This document shows, piece after piece, positions 9,706 to 17,667 of a stretch of 64,000 nucleotides of DNA. The position numbers and the translations under genes were made by a program. The stretch covers positions 372,001 through 436,000 of the forward strand of contig NZ_CP015029.1 of the NCBI RefSeq assembly GCF_011455495.1, in the 5' to 3' direction. The DNA comes from Frederiksenia canicola (GTDB lineage Bacteria; Pseudomonadota; Gammaproteobacteria; Enterobacterales; Pasteurellaceae). The notes beneath the pieces are model-generated. The model worked only from the letters and a program-made list of their open reading frames with translations, ran no database searches and was not told where the DNA came from. The stretch's first letter is position 1, and each line of letters opens with the position of its first letter.

Positions 9706-10524
9706 ATGGCAACCTATATTATCGGTGATTTACACGGCTGTTTTGCCGAATTCCAGCAACTTCTTGCCAACGTGGCATTTGACCCTAAAGTGGATGAGCT
9801 ATGGCTAACAGGCGACTTGATCGCTCGAGGTGATCATTCTCTAGAATGCCTTCGGTTTGTTAAATCACTAGGTGAACAAGCCAAAACAGTGCTTGGTAAT
9901 CATGATTTACACTTCTTAGCGACTGCTCTTGGCATCAAGAAAGTAAAATCAAAAGATAAAGTGGATGCTATTTTAAATGCACCTGATCGTCATGAATTAA
10001 TTAACTGGCTTCGCCAGCAACCCCTTTTGTTACAACATCCACGCCATCAGTTTATTCTGACACACGCCGGCATTAGCCCAGAATGGGATCTTGCTACCGC
10101 CAAACAATGTGCTCATGAGGTTGAGCAAGTACTGCGTTCTGAGCAATATGGCGAGCTACTGGCTCAAATGTATGATAATCAGCCCGATCACTGGTCAGCG
10201 AATTTACAAGGCATTGAACGACTACGTTATGCGATTAACGTTTTTACTCGAATGCGATTCTGCTACCCTGACAAGCGGTTAGATTTTGAGTGTAAATTAC
10301 CACCGCACGAAGTAAATAATGAATTGAAGCCATGGTTTGAACTCGCTAACCCACTATTTACCACCCAAGACATTCTGTTTGGGCATTGGGCAAGTCTTAT
10401 CGGTTACCCAACACCCCCAAATATTTATGCCTTAGATACTGGCTGTGTATGGGGCAATTATCTCACCTTACTACGCTGGGAAGACAAAGCGATTTTCACT
10501 CAAACCGCATTAAATTCGCATTAA
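9706..10524 (+). CDS. apaH: Bis(5'-nucleosyl)-tetraphosphatase, symmetrical (ApaH)
   Basis: This 272-residue protein is of the metallophosphatase fold: GDLHG at about 7, [13 protein letters not shown] (variant of GDLVNRGP), LGNHD at about 62, then THAGI at about 118. ApaH splits Ap4A into two ADP in the cytoplasm and removes Np4 caps from RNA. The ATG at 9706 ([11 protein letters not shown]) matches the family start; an upstream in-frame start would run through the dcu terminator. It is expressed apart from dcuB because of that terminator. Confidence 0.95.
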   Translation: MATYIIGDLHGCFAEFQQLLANVAFDPKVDELWLTGDLIARGDHSLECLRFVKSLGEQAKTVLGNHDLHFLATALGIKKVKSKDKVDAILNAPDRHELINWLRQQPLLLQHPRHQFILTHAGISPEWDLATAKQCAHEVEQVLRSEQYGELLAQMYDNQPDHWSANLQGIERLRYAINVFTRMRFCYPDKRLDFECKLPPHEVNNELKPWFELANPLFTTQDILFGHWASLIGYPTPPNIYALDTGCVWGNYLTLLRWEDKAIFTQTALNSH

Positions 10525-10559
10525 AAATCATCAGTTGCCTGCAAACCAATGAAAAGCAC

Positions 10560-10588
10560 TTGAATCCATACTAATTTTTCACTAGAAT
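10560..10588 (+). promoter_or_regulatory. Sigma-70-type promoter of tRNA-Val
   Basis: TTGAAT (10560-10565) and TAGAAT (10583-10588) are 17 bp apart. The -10 ends 13 bp before the mature tRNA 5' end. Confidence 0.55.
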
Positions 10589-10601
10589 TCCGCTTGATTT
10601 T

Positions 10602-10678
10602 GCGACTATAGCTCAGTTGGTTAGAGCACCACCTTGACATGGTGGGGGTCACTGGTTCGAGTCCAGCTAGTCGCACCA
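10602..10678 (+). tRNA. tRNA-Val (anticodon GAC)
   Basis: It is a full 77-nt cloverleaf with encoded CCA. The acceptor stem is GCGACTA/TAGTCGC, the anticodon stem CCACC/GGTGG encloses loop TTGACAT with anticodon GAC, and the T-arm contains GGTTCGAGTCC. The mobile element is integrated at its 3' end and restores a complete tRNA. Confidence 0.97.
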
Positions 10679-10679
10679 T
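10656..10679 (+). other. attL of the integrated element (tRNA 3' end)
   Basis: TTCGAGTCCAGCTAGT then CGCACCAT, the T-arm/acceptor part of tRNA-Val, recurs at 27444-27466 with one base (C) missing. The direct repeat bounds a 16.8-kb insert that starts with an integrase gene. Confidence 0.9.
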
Positions 10680-10711
10680 TATTCCTAGCGTAACTTAACG
10701 CAACCTTTCGT

Positions 10712-10738
10712 AAAGCCCTTGATTATCAAGGGCTTTTT
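10712..10738 (+). terminator. Terminator downstream of tRNA-Val, supplied by the element
   Basis: AAAGCCCTTGA-TTA-TCAAGGGCTTT followed by TT. It lies inside attL, so the element replaces the native tRNA terminator that now sits beyond attR (27472-27505). Confidence 0.85.
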
Positions 10739-10801
10739 GCTTTTCTAGCCCTTTTTACTTGTCATTTTTTGTCGCAATTTACCTTATCTAATCGCAAATT
10801 T

Positions 10802-10929
10802 TAGTAACCGTTTTAGTAACCGCGTGCTAAGATCCCCAAAGTCGCGGTTACTAAAAACGCGGGGAAGCCTGATATTCAAGGCTTGCGAGATTTTATTTTT
10901 GCGGTTACTAAAATTTTTGGCGGTTACTA
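10802..10929. repeat. Five CGGTTACTA sites, candidate integrase arm-binding sites
   Basis: TAGTAACCG occurs at 10802-10810 and 10814-10822. Its complement CGGTTACTA occurs at 10845-10853, 10902-10910 and 10921-10929. The last ends on the A of the integrase ATG. The same 9-mer recurs by attR (27369). This arrangement is typical of arm-type sites bound by an integrase or excisionase. Confidence 0.7.
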
Positions 10930-12155
10930 TGGCAAGAGTTACCAAACCTTTAACAAACACAGAAGTTGATAAAGCTAAACCTAAAGAGAAAGATTATAGT
11001 TTGACTGATGGCTACGGGCTTTTTCTGTTAGTGCTATCTACTGGCATTAAAAGCTGGAAATTTAATTACTATCGCCCTATATCTAATAAACGCACTAAAA
11101 TTTCTCTTGGCACTTACCCCGAAATTACTTTGGCACAAGCTAGAACTATTCGTGATGAATATCGTGCTTTATTAGCTAAAGGTATTGATCCACAAATTCA
11201 CCGCCAAGAACAAGAAATGGCTCAACGGCAAGATTTATCAAATACCTTTTACAAGGTGGCAGAGAATTGGCGAGTAAAACGGCAGACTGATGTTGAACCT
11301 TTAACTATGGAAAAGAATTGGCAAAGGCTTGAAAAATATATCTTTGCGAAGTTGGGGCATTATCCCATTTCTAGCATTTCCCCGTTTGTACTGGTGGAAA
11401 CGCTAAAGCCGTTATCAGCGGCAGGAAAAAGCGATACATTACACCGCCTGATTAGGCTTACAAATCAAATCTTAAACTATGCCGTAAATACGGGATTGCT
11501 GCAGTTTAACTATTGCGAAAAAGTCGGCGAAGCATTCAGTAAGAAGCCGAAGCAGAGCAACCCAGCCATTCATCCGAGCGAATTGCCTGAATTTTTGGCG
11601 GTGCTACACAACTCTAATCGTGATCTAATAACTAAGATTTTAATCCAGTGGGAGCTATTAACAATGGTTCGCCCCGCTGAAGCTGTTAGCGTGGAGTGGT
11701 CTGAAATTGATTGGAATGAAAAGCTATGGCATATCCCAGCCGAGAAGATGAAAAAAACCAAGAAAGGAGCAAATAGCCATACTGTGCCGCTTTCTACTCA
11801 ATCTCTCGCTATTTTGGAAAGAATGAAGTCAATTTCAAGTAATGCCCGTTATGTGTTCCCGCACTACAGCGATCCGAATAAATCTATGAGTAAAGAGACC
11901 GCTAATAGTGCTATAAGAAAAATGGGATATAGCGGACGACAAACCGCCCACGGACTAAGAGCGGTTGCTAGAACCTTTTTAGCAGAAAATGGTGTAAGTT
12001 ATGAAGTAGCCGAAGCGTGCTTGGCACACGCTACAGGGAGCGAAGTAAGCCTAGTTTACAATCGCACCACCTATTTAGAACAACGTAAGCCCGTAATGCA
12101 GCTATGGGGCGATTATGTCGAGCAGTGCTCGATACGTTCCACCCTTGCCAAGTAA
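10929..12155 (+). CDS. int: P4-type tyrosine integrase
   Basis: The protein has 408 residues from the ATG at 10929 (MARVTKPLTNTEVDKAKP). It has an N-terminal DUF4102 arm-binding domain (about 1-90), a core-binding domain (about 105-200) and a catalytic domain. Catalytic residues seen are R248 (MVRPAEA), H341-x2-R344 (AHGLR), H367 (LAHATG) and Tyr377 (VYNRTTYLEQR). It should catalyse integration at the tRNA-Val 3' end and excision. The start codon overlaps a CGGTTACTA repeat, which suggests autoregulation. A longer frame from 10824 would add 35 residues running through the repeats and is not favoured. Confidence 0.95.
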   Translation: MARVTKPLTNTEVDKAKPKEKDYSLTDGYGLFLLVLSTGIKSWKFNYYRPISNKRTKISLGTYPEITLAQARTIRDEYRALLAKGIDPQIHRQEQEMAQRQDLSNTFYKVAENWRVKRQTDVEPLTMEKNWQRLEKYIFAKLGHYPISSISPFVLVETLKPLSAAGKSDTLHRLIRLTNQILNYAVNTGLLQFNYCEKVGEAFSKKPKQSNPAIHPSELPEFLAVLHNSNRDLITKILIQWELLTMVRPAEAVSVEWSEIDWNEKLWHIPAEKMKKTKKGANSHTVPLSTQSLAILERMKSISSNARYVFPHYSDPNKSMSKETANSAIRKMGYSGRQTAHGLRAVARTFLAENGVSYEVAEACLAHATGSEVSLVYNRTTYLEQRKPVMQLWGDYVEQCSIRSTLAK

Positions 12156-12160
12156 CCACT

Positions 12161-12187
12161 AGCCCCGTATTTCATCGGGGCTTTTTT
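12161..12187 (+). terminator. Terminator of int
   Basis: AGCCCCG-TATTTCAT-CGGGGCT followed by six T, 5 bp after the int stop. It separates int from the head operon. Confidence 0.9.
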
Positions 12188-12228
12188 ATTCCTTTTTCAA
12201 TTCTTAAAAATTCCCTTTTATATATTAC

Positions 12229-12327
12229 TCACTTTCTCACTTTTCCATTTATAAAAGAAATAAATAATTGATATATAAAGAGAAAGTAGAAAGTGAGTTA
12301 AAAGTGAAAAAGTGAAATAAATAATTG
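12229..12327. repeat. TCACTTT/AAAGTGA iteron-like cluster, left end
   Basis: TCACTTT at 12229 and 12237, and AAAGTGA at 12290, 12301 and 12309, form an imperfect inverted array around an AT-rich core. The 14-mer GAAATAAATAATTG is present twice (12257 and 12314 region). The gap 12188-12498 has no gene. It may be a replication or regulatory site, and the head-operon promoter should also lie in it, but no clear -35/-10 is seen. Confidence 0.5.
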
Positions 12328-12498
12328 CTCAAATTCAGCCGTTCAGCCGCCAAAATTCCCGCCTGAAAAAGTTTTGTAAATTTAGCTTTCGTTTTTTATC
12401 GTATCTTACCGCCTAAAAATCAACCTATTTACTACTGTTTATTTGTCCTTATATTGTGCTATGGGCTATTTGTAGCCTTCTTAATTAAGAGGACTTAA

Positions 12499-12936
12499 AT
12501 GAACATTCATAACAGAATTCGTCAAGAAGTTGTCGAGCTTTTAGCAAATGCAATTGAAGATGTTGGCTATTTTCACAATGGACTACCTAAAATTGATGAT
12601 GTTGAAAATGGTTTGCCGTTGATTGCGGTTTATCTCAATTCAGCCGAAGCCGACCCTATCGCAATTGGTAGCATCGAATGGCAGGCAAACTTAAGTATTT
12701 TGACTTATATCCCTTTTAACGAAGGTGAAGCCCGTCTTGATGAAATCAGCGAGAAAATCAACAACATCATTCTTGGTCATAGCTTTAAGCATTTTTCTAT
12801 TCGATCAGACTTTCATCAAGCCTACGAATACGAATATGACACTGAAAATAATGTTTGGGTAGGTTCGGCAATTGATTACCGAATTCGTTATGAATTAACC
12901 AATATGTACAATTTCAAAGAAAACTCTAAGGAGTAA
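12499..12936 (+). CDS. Tail terminator-like protein (lambda gpU family)
   Basis: This 145-residue protein aligns by eye with lambda gpU along its length: an N-terminal helix, then DxxxxGLPLIAVYLNSAEAD, IEWQANLSI, a central LDEISEKI helix, then YEYEYD, WVGSAIDYRIRYE. gpU caps the tail tube and makes the joint to the head. It is the only tail-type protein in the element. It is first in the head operon, 3 bp before the capsid gene. In a satellite this could let its heads accept a helper's tail. RBS AAGAGGA precedes the ATG. The gpU match is by pattern only. Confidence 0.7.
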   Translation: MNIHNRIRQEVVELLANAIEDVGYFHNGLPKIDDVENGLPLIAVYLNSAEADPIAIGSIEWQANLSILTYIPFNEGEARLDEISEKINNIILGHSFKHFSIRSDFHQAYEYEYDTENNVWVGSAIDYRIRYELTNMYNFKENSKE

Positions 12937-12939
12937 ATA

Positions 12940-14121
12940 ATGTTTAAAAAATTGTTAGAACTACGCCAGCAAAAAGCAGTGTTAGAAAATGAGATGCGTT
13001 CGATCTTAACCAAAGCAGACGAAGAAAAACGCTCAACCACTGAAGCAGAAGGGGCGAAGTTTGATGAACTACGTTCACAAGCTGACGGATTAGCGAAAGA
13101 AATTGCACGCTATGAAGCGATCACCGATGAACAACGTAATCAGCAAGGGCAAAATGTCGAAAATGCCAAAGTAAACGTAGGCAATGAAGAATTGCGACAC
13201 TGGATTAAAACGGGTGAATTGCGTTCTTTAGCCACAAATACTAATAGCGGTGCAGATGGTGGCTATTCTGTAATCCCACAGTTAGACAAGCAAGTGATGA
13301 CTCGTTTGACTGATGATTCTGTGATGCGTCAGATTGCTAATGTGGTGAAACTCACCGAAGGCAAAGAGTGGAAGAAATTAGTATCGGCTGGCGGTGCAGC
13401 AGTAAATCATATTGGCGAAGGTGAACAACGCACAGAAACAGCAACACCGAAATTGAATGAAGTTACTATTGCGGTTCATAACATTTACGCCTACCCGAAA
13501 ACCACTCAAGAGATTTTGGATTTTGGCGGCGTGGATATTCTCGGCTGGCTTACTGATGAAATTTCAGAATCTTTTGTTGAAACGGAAGAAACCGATCTCA
13601 CCAACGGCACAGGCACAAAACAAGCTAAAGGCTTTTTAACCTATCCAAGAACAACACAAAACGACAAAGCCCGCCCGTTTGGCACATTGCAGAAAATGGA
13701 AGTGCAACCCGCAAAACTATCTGCGGACACCTTGATCGATCTCTTGTTCTCGTTGCATAGCAAATACCGTAAAAATGCCGTTTGGGTGATGAACTCACAA
13801 ACGGCGGCCACATTGCAAAAACTCAAAAATGGCAATGGCGATTACATTTGGCGTGATGGCTTACAAGTTGGTAGCCCAGCGACCCTTTTAGGCTTGCCAG
13901 TGTACTATTTGGAAACAATGCCCGATGCAACAGGTACAAATGCCTTCTTGGCGGTGGGTGACTTCAAACGTGGTTATACGATTGTCGATCACGCAACAGG
14001 CACACGCACCAAACCTGATGCAATCACCGAGCCCGGCTTTTATAAGGTTCACACTGATAAATATCTTGGCGGTGGCGTGGTGGATTCCAACGCTATTAAA
14101 GTGCTTGAAGCGAAAGCCTAA
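12940..14121 (+). CDS. Major capsid protein, HK97 family
   Basis: The protein has 393 residues. The N-terminal about 75 residues are a charged coiled coil, like the scaffolding delta domain of HK97 gp5. A linker follows, then the mature capsid domain with GGYSVIPQLDKQVMTRL, EDTDLTNG-type loop (EETDLTNGTGTKQ) and C-terminal GVVDSNAIKVLEAKA. It should form the satellite's own icosahedral shell, cut by the protease encoded next. RBS AAGGAG precedes the ATG. A terminator follows the stop, which would favour high capsid output over downstream genes. Confidence 0.92.
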   Translation: MFKKLLELRQQKAVLENEMRSILTKADEEKRSTTEAEGAKFDELRSQADGLAKEIARYEAITDEQRNQQGQNVENAKVNVGNEELRHWIKTGELRSLATNTNSGADGGYSVIPQLDKQVMTRLTDDSVMRQIANVVKLTEGKEWKKLVSAGGAAVNHIGEGEQRTETATPKLNEVTIAVHNIYAYPKTTQEILDFGGVDILGWLTDEISESFVETEETDLTNGTGTKQAKGFLTYPRTTQNDKARPFGTLQKMEVQPAKLSADTLIDLLFSLHSKYRKNAVWVMNSQTAATLQKLKNGNGDYIWRDGLQVGSPATLLGLPVYYLETMPDATGTNAFLAVGDFKRGYTIVDHATGTRTKPDAITEPGFYKVHTDKYLGGGVVDSNAIKVLEAKA

Positions 14122-14135
14122 GCAGAACAACCACA

Positions 14136-14159
14136 GGGGCGATGATACGCCCCTTTTTT
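14136..14159 (+). terminator. Intra-operon terminator after the capsid gene
   Basis: GGGGCG-ATGATA-CGCCCC followed by six T, 14 bp after the capsid stop and 19 bp before the protease ATG. It is probably a partial terminator that sets the capsid:protease/portal ratio. Confidence 0.8.
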
Positions 14160-14178
14160 GTCTTTAAGGTGATAGAAG

Positions 14179-14757
14179 ATGACAACAACAGACAAAGATT
14201 TAGAAATTCGTTCTGCGACACTTTCAGCCGATAGTGAAAGCAAGAAATTAGTCGGTTATGTGGTGCAGTGGAACAAAGAAAGCGAAACATTGTGGGGCGA
14301 ATATGTAGAACGTTTTGCCCCGAATGCGTTTACTGATTCCTTGAAGTCGGGCAAAGATGTGCGGGCGTTGTTTGAACACGATCACACAAAACTGCTAGGA
14401 CGAACTTCAAGCAGTACACTCAAACTAGAAGAAGATAGCACTGGCTTGCGTTTTGAGCTGATTCCACCTGATACACAATTAGGGCGAGATTTATTAGTCA
14501 GTGTTGAACGTGGTGATATTAGCGGAATGTCGTTTGGCTTTCGCACGATCAAGAATGAATGGGATTTTAGTGTAGAGCCGAATTTACGGACGGTACAGCA
14601 AGCGGAATTGGTAGAAATCACCGTAACCAGTATTCCCGCCTACCCTGATTCAAGCCTTGAAATTTTAAAACGTTCGCAAGCGGTGGCAAAAGGTCAAGAT
14701 TCTACAACTTGGCAAGATGACAACCGCAAGAAGTGGTTGCAACTATTGGGGGCTTAA
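14179..14757 (+). CDS. HK97-family prohead protease
   Basis: This 192-residue protein is a serine protease of the S78/U35 type. The likely catalytic His lies in FEHDHTKLLGR (about residue 70) and Ser in GDISGMSFGF (about 115). LVEITVTSIPAYPDS is the family's conserved C-terminal motif. It should remove the capsid delta domain inside the prohead. The stop is directly followed by the portal ATG, so the two are probably translationally coupled. It sits after the capsid gene, whereas in HK97 it precedes it. Confidence 0.92.
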   Translation: MTTTDKDLEIRSATLSADSESKKLVGYVVQWNKESETLWGEYVERFAPNAFTDSLKSGKDVRALFEHDHTKLLGRTSSSTLKLEEDSTGLRFELIPPDTQLGRDLLVSVERGDISGMSFGFRTIKNEWDFSVEPNLRTVQQAELVEITVTSIPAYPDSSLEILKRSQAVAKGQDSTTWQDDNRKKWLQLLGA

Positions 14758-15969
14758 ATGTTCGGATTATTCAAAAAGAAAACCGAGACCCGAAGCCTTA
14801 CGATTGATGACTTGATAGGCTTACTTGGTACGGCAAACACAGGGGCGGGCGAATATGTCAGCCCCTACACCGCCGAAGCGTTGCCAGCGGTATTAAATGC
14901 GGTGAATGTCATTGCTCAAGCGGTGGCATCAATGCCTTGTTATTTGTTTGAAGTAAATGCAAGCGGTCGAAAACGCATAGAAAATCACAGCGTAGAATAT
15001 CTGCTCAATGAAATGCCGAACCGTAACCAAACACCTTACCAATTTAAAGAAGTGATGATGCGGCACGTTCTACTGAATGGGAATGCTTATGCGGTGATTG
15101 GTTGGAATGATAAAGGGCAAGCCGAGAGCCTAACCCCTTTTCACCCGCAAGCGGTCAATATCCAACGCACCCCGAAAGGCGAATATATCTATCAAATTGC
15201 CGATTTAGACGGGCGACTTCATACCTACTTACAAGATGAAATTTTACACCTACGCCACGCCTCTAATGATGGCTTTATGGGGCGTTCGCCTATTACCGTT
15301 TGCCGAGAAGCTGTCGGGCTTGGTATAGCTCAACAGCGACACGGATCAGCAATTATGAAAAACGGCTTAATGGCGGGTGGTATTGTGACAACTACGGAAT
15401 GGTTCGACCAAGCCAAAGGGCAAAAGGCGATGGAAGCCTTGAAACGTTATCAAGGTGCAAAAAATGCAGGTAAGACACCAATTTTAGAAGGTGGAATGGA
15501 TTACAAGCAGTTGGGAATGAGTAACCAAGATGCCGAATGGTTATCAAGTCGTAAATTCACTATTGAAGATATTGCCCGCATTTTCAATATCAGCCCGATT
15601 TTCCTACAAGATTATTCACATTCAAGCTATGCGAATTTCAGTGAAGCCAGTCGGGCGTTCTTAGGTCAAACCTTGCGACCGCATTTAGTCAATTTTGAAC
15701 AGCAGCTTAAAGATGCGTTGATGATTGATCTCACCAGTAACAGCCGTAAGCGTTATGTAATTGAGTTTGACACTAGCGACTTATTGCGAACCAATCAGCA
15801 AGACCGCTTTCGCAGTTATGACACCGCAATCAAGTGCGGCATTCTTAGCCCGAATGAAGCTCGCAAGCGTGAAGGCTTACCGCCTTATGATGGTGGTGAT
15901 GAATTTAGTCAAGCGTGGAAGCAGACTGTAGAAGTCAAACAAGGGGGCAAAGATGGCGAGAATGGTTAG
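14758..15969 (+). CDS. Phage portal protein, HK97 family
   Basis: This 403-residue protein starts MFGLFKKK, a usual portal N-terminus. Signatures are AVNVIAQAVASMPCYLFE, LLNGNAYAVI, LHLRHASNDGFMGRSPI and the C-terminal SPNEARKREGLPPYDGGDEF. A dodecameric portal at one capsid vertex is the DNA entry channel and the docking point for terminase and the connector. It begins at the base after the protease stop and overlaps the adaptor start by 17 nt. Confidence 0.94.
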   Translation: MFGLFKKKTETRSLTIDDLIGLLGTANTGAGEYVSPYTAEALPAVLNAVNVIAQAVASMPCYLFEVNASGRKRIENHSVEYLLNEMPNRNQTPYQFKEVMMRHVLLNGNAYAVIGWNDKGQAESLTPFHPQAVNIQRTPKGEYIYQIADLDGRLHTYLQDEILHLRHASNDGFMGRSPITVCREAVGLGIAQQRHGSAIMKNGLMAGGIVTTTEWFDQAKGQKAMEALKRYQGAKNAGKTPILEGGMDYKQLGMSNQDAEWLSSRKFTIEDIARIFNISPIFLQDYSHSSYANFSEASRAFLGQTLRPHLVNFEQQLKDALMIDLTSNSRKRYVIEFDTSDLLRTNQQDRFRSYDTAIKCGILSPNEARKREGLPPYDGGDEFSQAWKQTVEVKQGGKDGENG

Positions 15970-16300
15970 GGCTGGGCGATTCGATAAGGTGATTACACTG
16001 CAGAGAGTTTTACCTAAATCGAATAATTATGGTTCAGTAAAGCGAGATTGGGAAGATGTAAAAACCATTCGGGCAAGTATTGAGCCATTACAAGGGCGTG
16101 AATATTTTAGTGGCCCTTTTATGATGGGAGAAAATATCACACGCATTCGCATTCGTTATCAACCTGATTTAAAGATTGATCGCAAAATGCGAGTGAAGTA
16201 TGGCGAACAGATTTTTGATATTTATTCGGTAATCGACAGCAAAGAACGTCACGAAGAACTTCAACTAATGTGTAAGGAAGGAGAAGCACACAATGGCTAA
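15953..16300 (+). CDS. Head-tail adaptor protein (HK97 gp10/SPP1 gp16-like)
   Basis: The protein has 115 residues: AGRFDKVITLQRV, YGSVKRDWEDVKTIRASIEPLQGREYF, then RIRIRYQPDLKIDRKMRVKYGEQIFDIYSVID. This is the standard order of a phage head-tail joining (adaptor/stopper) protein. It should close the filled head and present the tail-binding surface. In a satellite this would be a likely contact point with helper tails. The start overlaps the portal 3' end, and the stop overlaps the next ATG. Confidence 0.85.
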   Translation: MARMVRAGRFDKVITLQRVLPKSNNYGSVKRDWEDVKTIRASIEPLQGREYFSGPFMMGENITRIRIRYQPDLKIDRKMRVKYGEQIFDIYSVIDSKERHEELQLMCKEGEAHNG

Positions 16301-16604
16301 ACCTACTATTGACCTAAACGAAATCAAAGCCCACTTACGCATAGAACACGATCTTGATGATGAACTCTTAGAAGCCTATGCCGATGCTGCACTGGAAGCG
16401 GCAAGCAATCATATCGGCAAAGTGTGGGGAAATGAAACCACAGCGGAAACGGTGCAATTTACCAAGGGAATTAAAGTAGGTTGCTTGATGTTTATCGGTC
16501 ACTTATATGTGAATCGTGAAATAGTCAGTGATGTTCAACAGTATGAAGTCCCGATGACTATCAAGGCATTATGGAATCCCTACCGAGAACCCGCAATCTA
16601 CTAG
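16293..16604 (+). CDS. Head-tail connector protein (HK97 gp6-like)
   Basis: This 103-residue protein is mostly helical: DLNEIKAHLRIEHDLDDELLEAYADAALEAASNHIGKVW, then VGCLMFIGHLYVNREIV and the end MTIKALWNPYREP. This is the usual layout of gp6-like connector proteins that bind under the portal. It overlaps the adaptor gene by 8 nt. The adaptor-then-connector order is the reverse of HK97. Confidence 0.85.
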   Translation: MAKPTIDLNEIKAHLRIEHDLDDELLEAYADAALEAASNHIGKVWGNETTAETVQFTKGIKVGCLMFIGHLYVNREIVSDVQQYEVPMTIKALWNPYREPAIY

Positions 16605-16614
16605 GGGATAAGCT

Positions 16615-16971
16615 ATGCCGATGCAACCATTAAGGCGTTGTACTTTCCCAGGTTGTCGTCACCGAGTGAAGTCGGGACGATGTGTGGAACATAAGCCAAA
16701 GGACAGCCGAGAGAGTGCAGCAAAGCGTGGTTATAACTATCAGTGGTCGAAGTATCGAGCGGAATATCTCAAGCATAACCCGTTGTGCGTGATGTGTTTA
16801 GCTAAAGGGATTTATACATCAGCGACAGTTATTGACCACATCAAGCCCGTAGAGAATGGACAAGCTGATCCGCTCTTTTGGGTAGCAAGCAATCATCAAG
16901 CCCTTTGTCGAGATTGCCACAGCTACAAGACAAGGGAAATAGACAAACGTGGTTATGGTGCGAAGAAGTAA
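16615..16971 (+). CDS. HNH endonuclease of the packaging module
   Basis: The protein has 118 residues. Cysteines at the N-terminus (CTFPGCRHRVKSGRCVEH) may bind zinc. The HNH core is CVMC...ATVIDHIKPV...NHQALCRDCHSYKT. HNH proteins next to TerS/TerL in HK97-like phages are needed for cos cleavage and packaging. It is immediately upstream of the 336-bp gap proposed as the cos region. Confidence 0.93.
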   Translation: MPMQPLRRCTFPGCRHRVKSGRCVEHKPKDSRESAAKRGYNYQWSKYRAEYLKHNPLCVMCLAKGIYTSATVIDHIKPVENGQADPLFWVASNHQALCRDCHSYKTREIDKRGYGAKK

Positions 16972-17307
16972 AGGACTGACGAAATCCAAAACTGGATTTT
17001 GTATAAATAATAAACGAAGCTCAAATTTGAGCTTTGCGGAAATTTTGAACGATTGCAACGGGTGGGGGGAGTTTTGAAAAGAAATGCTCAACCCGTCAGA
17101 ACCGCCCCCCCAAGTTAATTTTTACGCACGGCAATTTTTCAGAAAATATAGGTGGGCTCACTTTTGAGCCGATCCAATTTTGGATCGGTTGAGCTGTTGC
17201 GATATCACAACACCTTAGCTATGTACATATGTACATAACTGAACCGTGGTCATATGGTAACACTTGAGCCAGCTCAAAATCGGGCCCGTTGAATATAAGG
17301 AAATCCA
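16972..17307. other. Non-coding candidate cos/TerS-binding region
   Basis: The gap between the HNH gene and terS has no ORF but is dense in symmetry. Seven copies of TTGAGC/GCTCAA start at 17019, 17027, 17086, 17164, 17189, 17264 and 17272; two of them make the palindrome AAGCTCAAATTTGAGCTT. It also contains ATGTACATATGTACAT (17221-17236), CCGATCC-AATTTT-GGATCGG (17169-17188 region), GGGTGGGGGGAG (17060) and CCGCCCCCCC (17102-17111). A TerS-binding (cosB-like) array beside a cos nick site is the simplest reading. This is inference. Confidence 0.55.
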
Positions 17308-17667
17308 ATGACAAAAAAGAAACTACCGAAAGCCCCCGACTATCTCGACAAAATCGCAAAGGAGCAATGGGGCAGCAAAATTCAAGTATTAGCCGAACGT
17401 GGCGATATTACTAGCGAAGATTACACCAACTTAGAACTATATTGCGTGAACTATTCGCTTTATCGCCAAGCGGTTCAAAATATCGCAGAGCGTGGTTTTA
17501 GTATTACCAACAGCCAAGGCACAGAAGCCCGCAATCCCGCCTTAACAGCCAAAAGTGAAGCGGAAAAAATCATCATTAAAATGTCGTCCCTGCTTGGTTT
17601 TGACCCTGTAAGCAGACGTAAAACCCCAATCGACACAGACGAAGCGGACGAATTAGACAAACTATGA
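17308..17667 (+). CDS. terS: Terminase small subunit, P27 family
   Basis: The protein has 119 residues: LPKAPDYLDKIAKEQWGSKIQVLAERGDIT, DYTNLELYCVNYSLYRQA and a C-terminal NPALTAKSEAEKIIIKMSSLLGFDPVSRRK. This is the P27/Terminase_4 pattern. It should recognise the element's own packaging site. RBS AAGGAAA precedes the ATG, and the stop overlaps the terL start (ATGA). An own TerS/TerL pair implies packaging that does not depend on redirecting the helper's terminase. Confidence 0.92.
   Translation: MTKKKLPKAPDYLDKIAKEQWGSKIQVLAERGDITSEDYTNLELYCVNYSLYRQAVQNIAERGFSITNSQGTEARNPALTAKSEAEKIIIKMSSLLGFDPVSRRKTPIDTDEADELDKL

Noticed and set aside
10824..10928. N-terminal extension of the integrase
   Set aside because: It runs through the CGGTTACTA repeats and precedes the family start MARVTKPLTNTEVD.
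12443..12472. TTGTCC/TATTTG as promoter of the head operon
   Set aside because: The -10 is poor and spacing is 18 bp; AlpA- or helper-dependent promoters need not match consensus.
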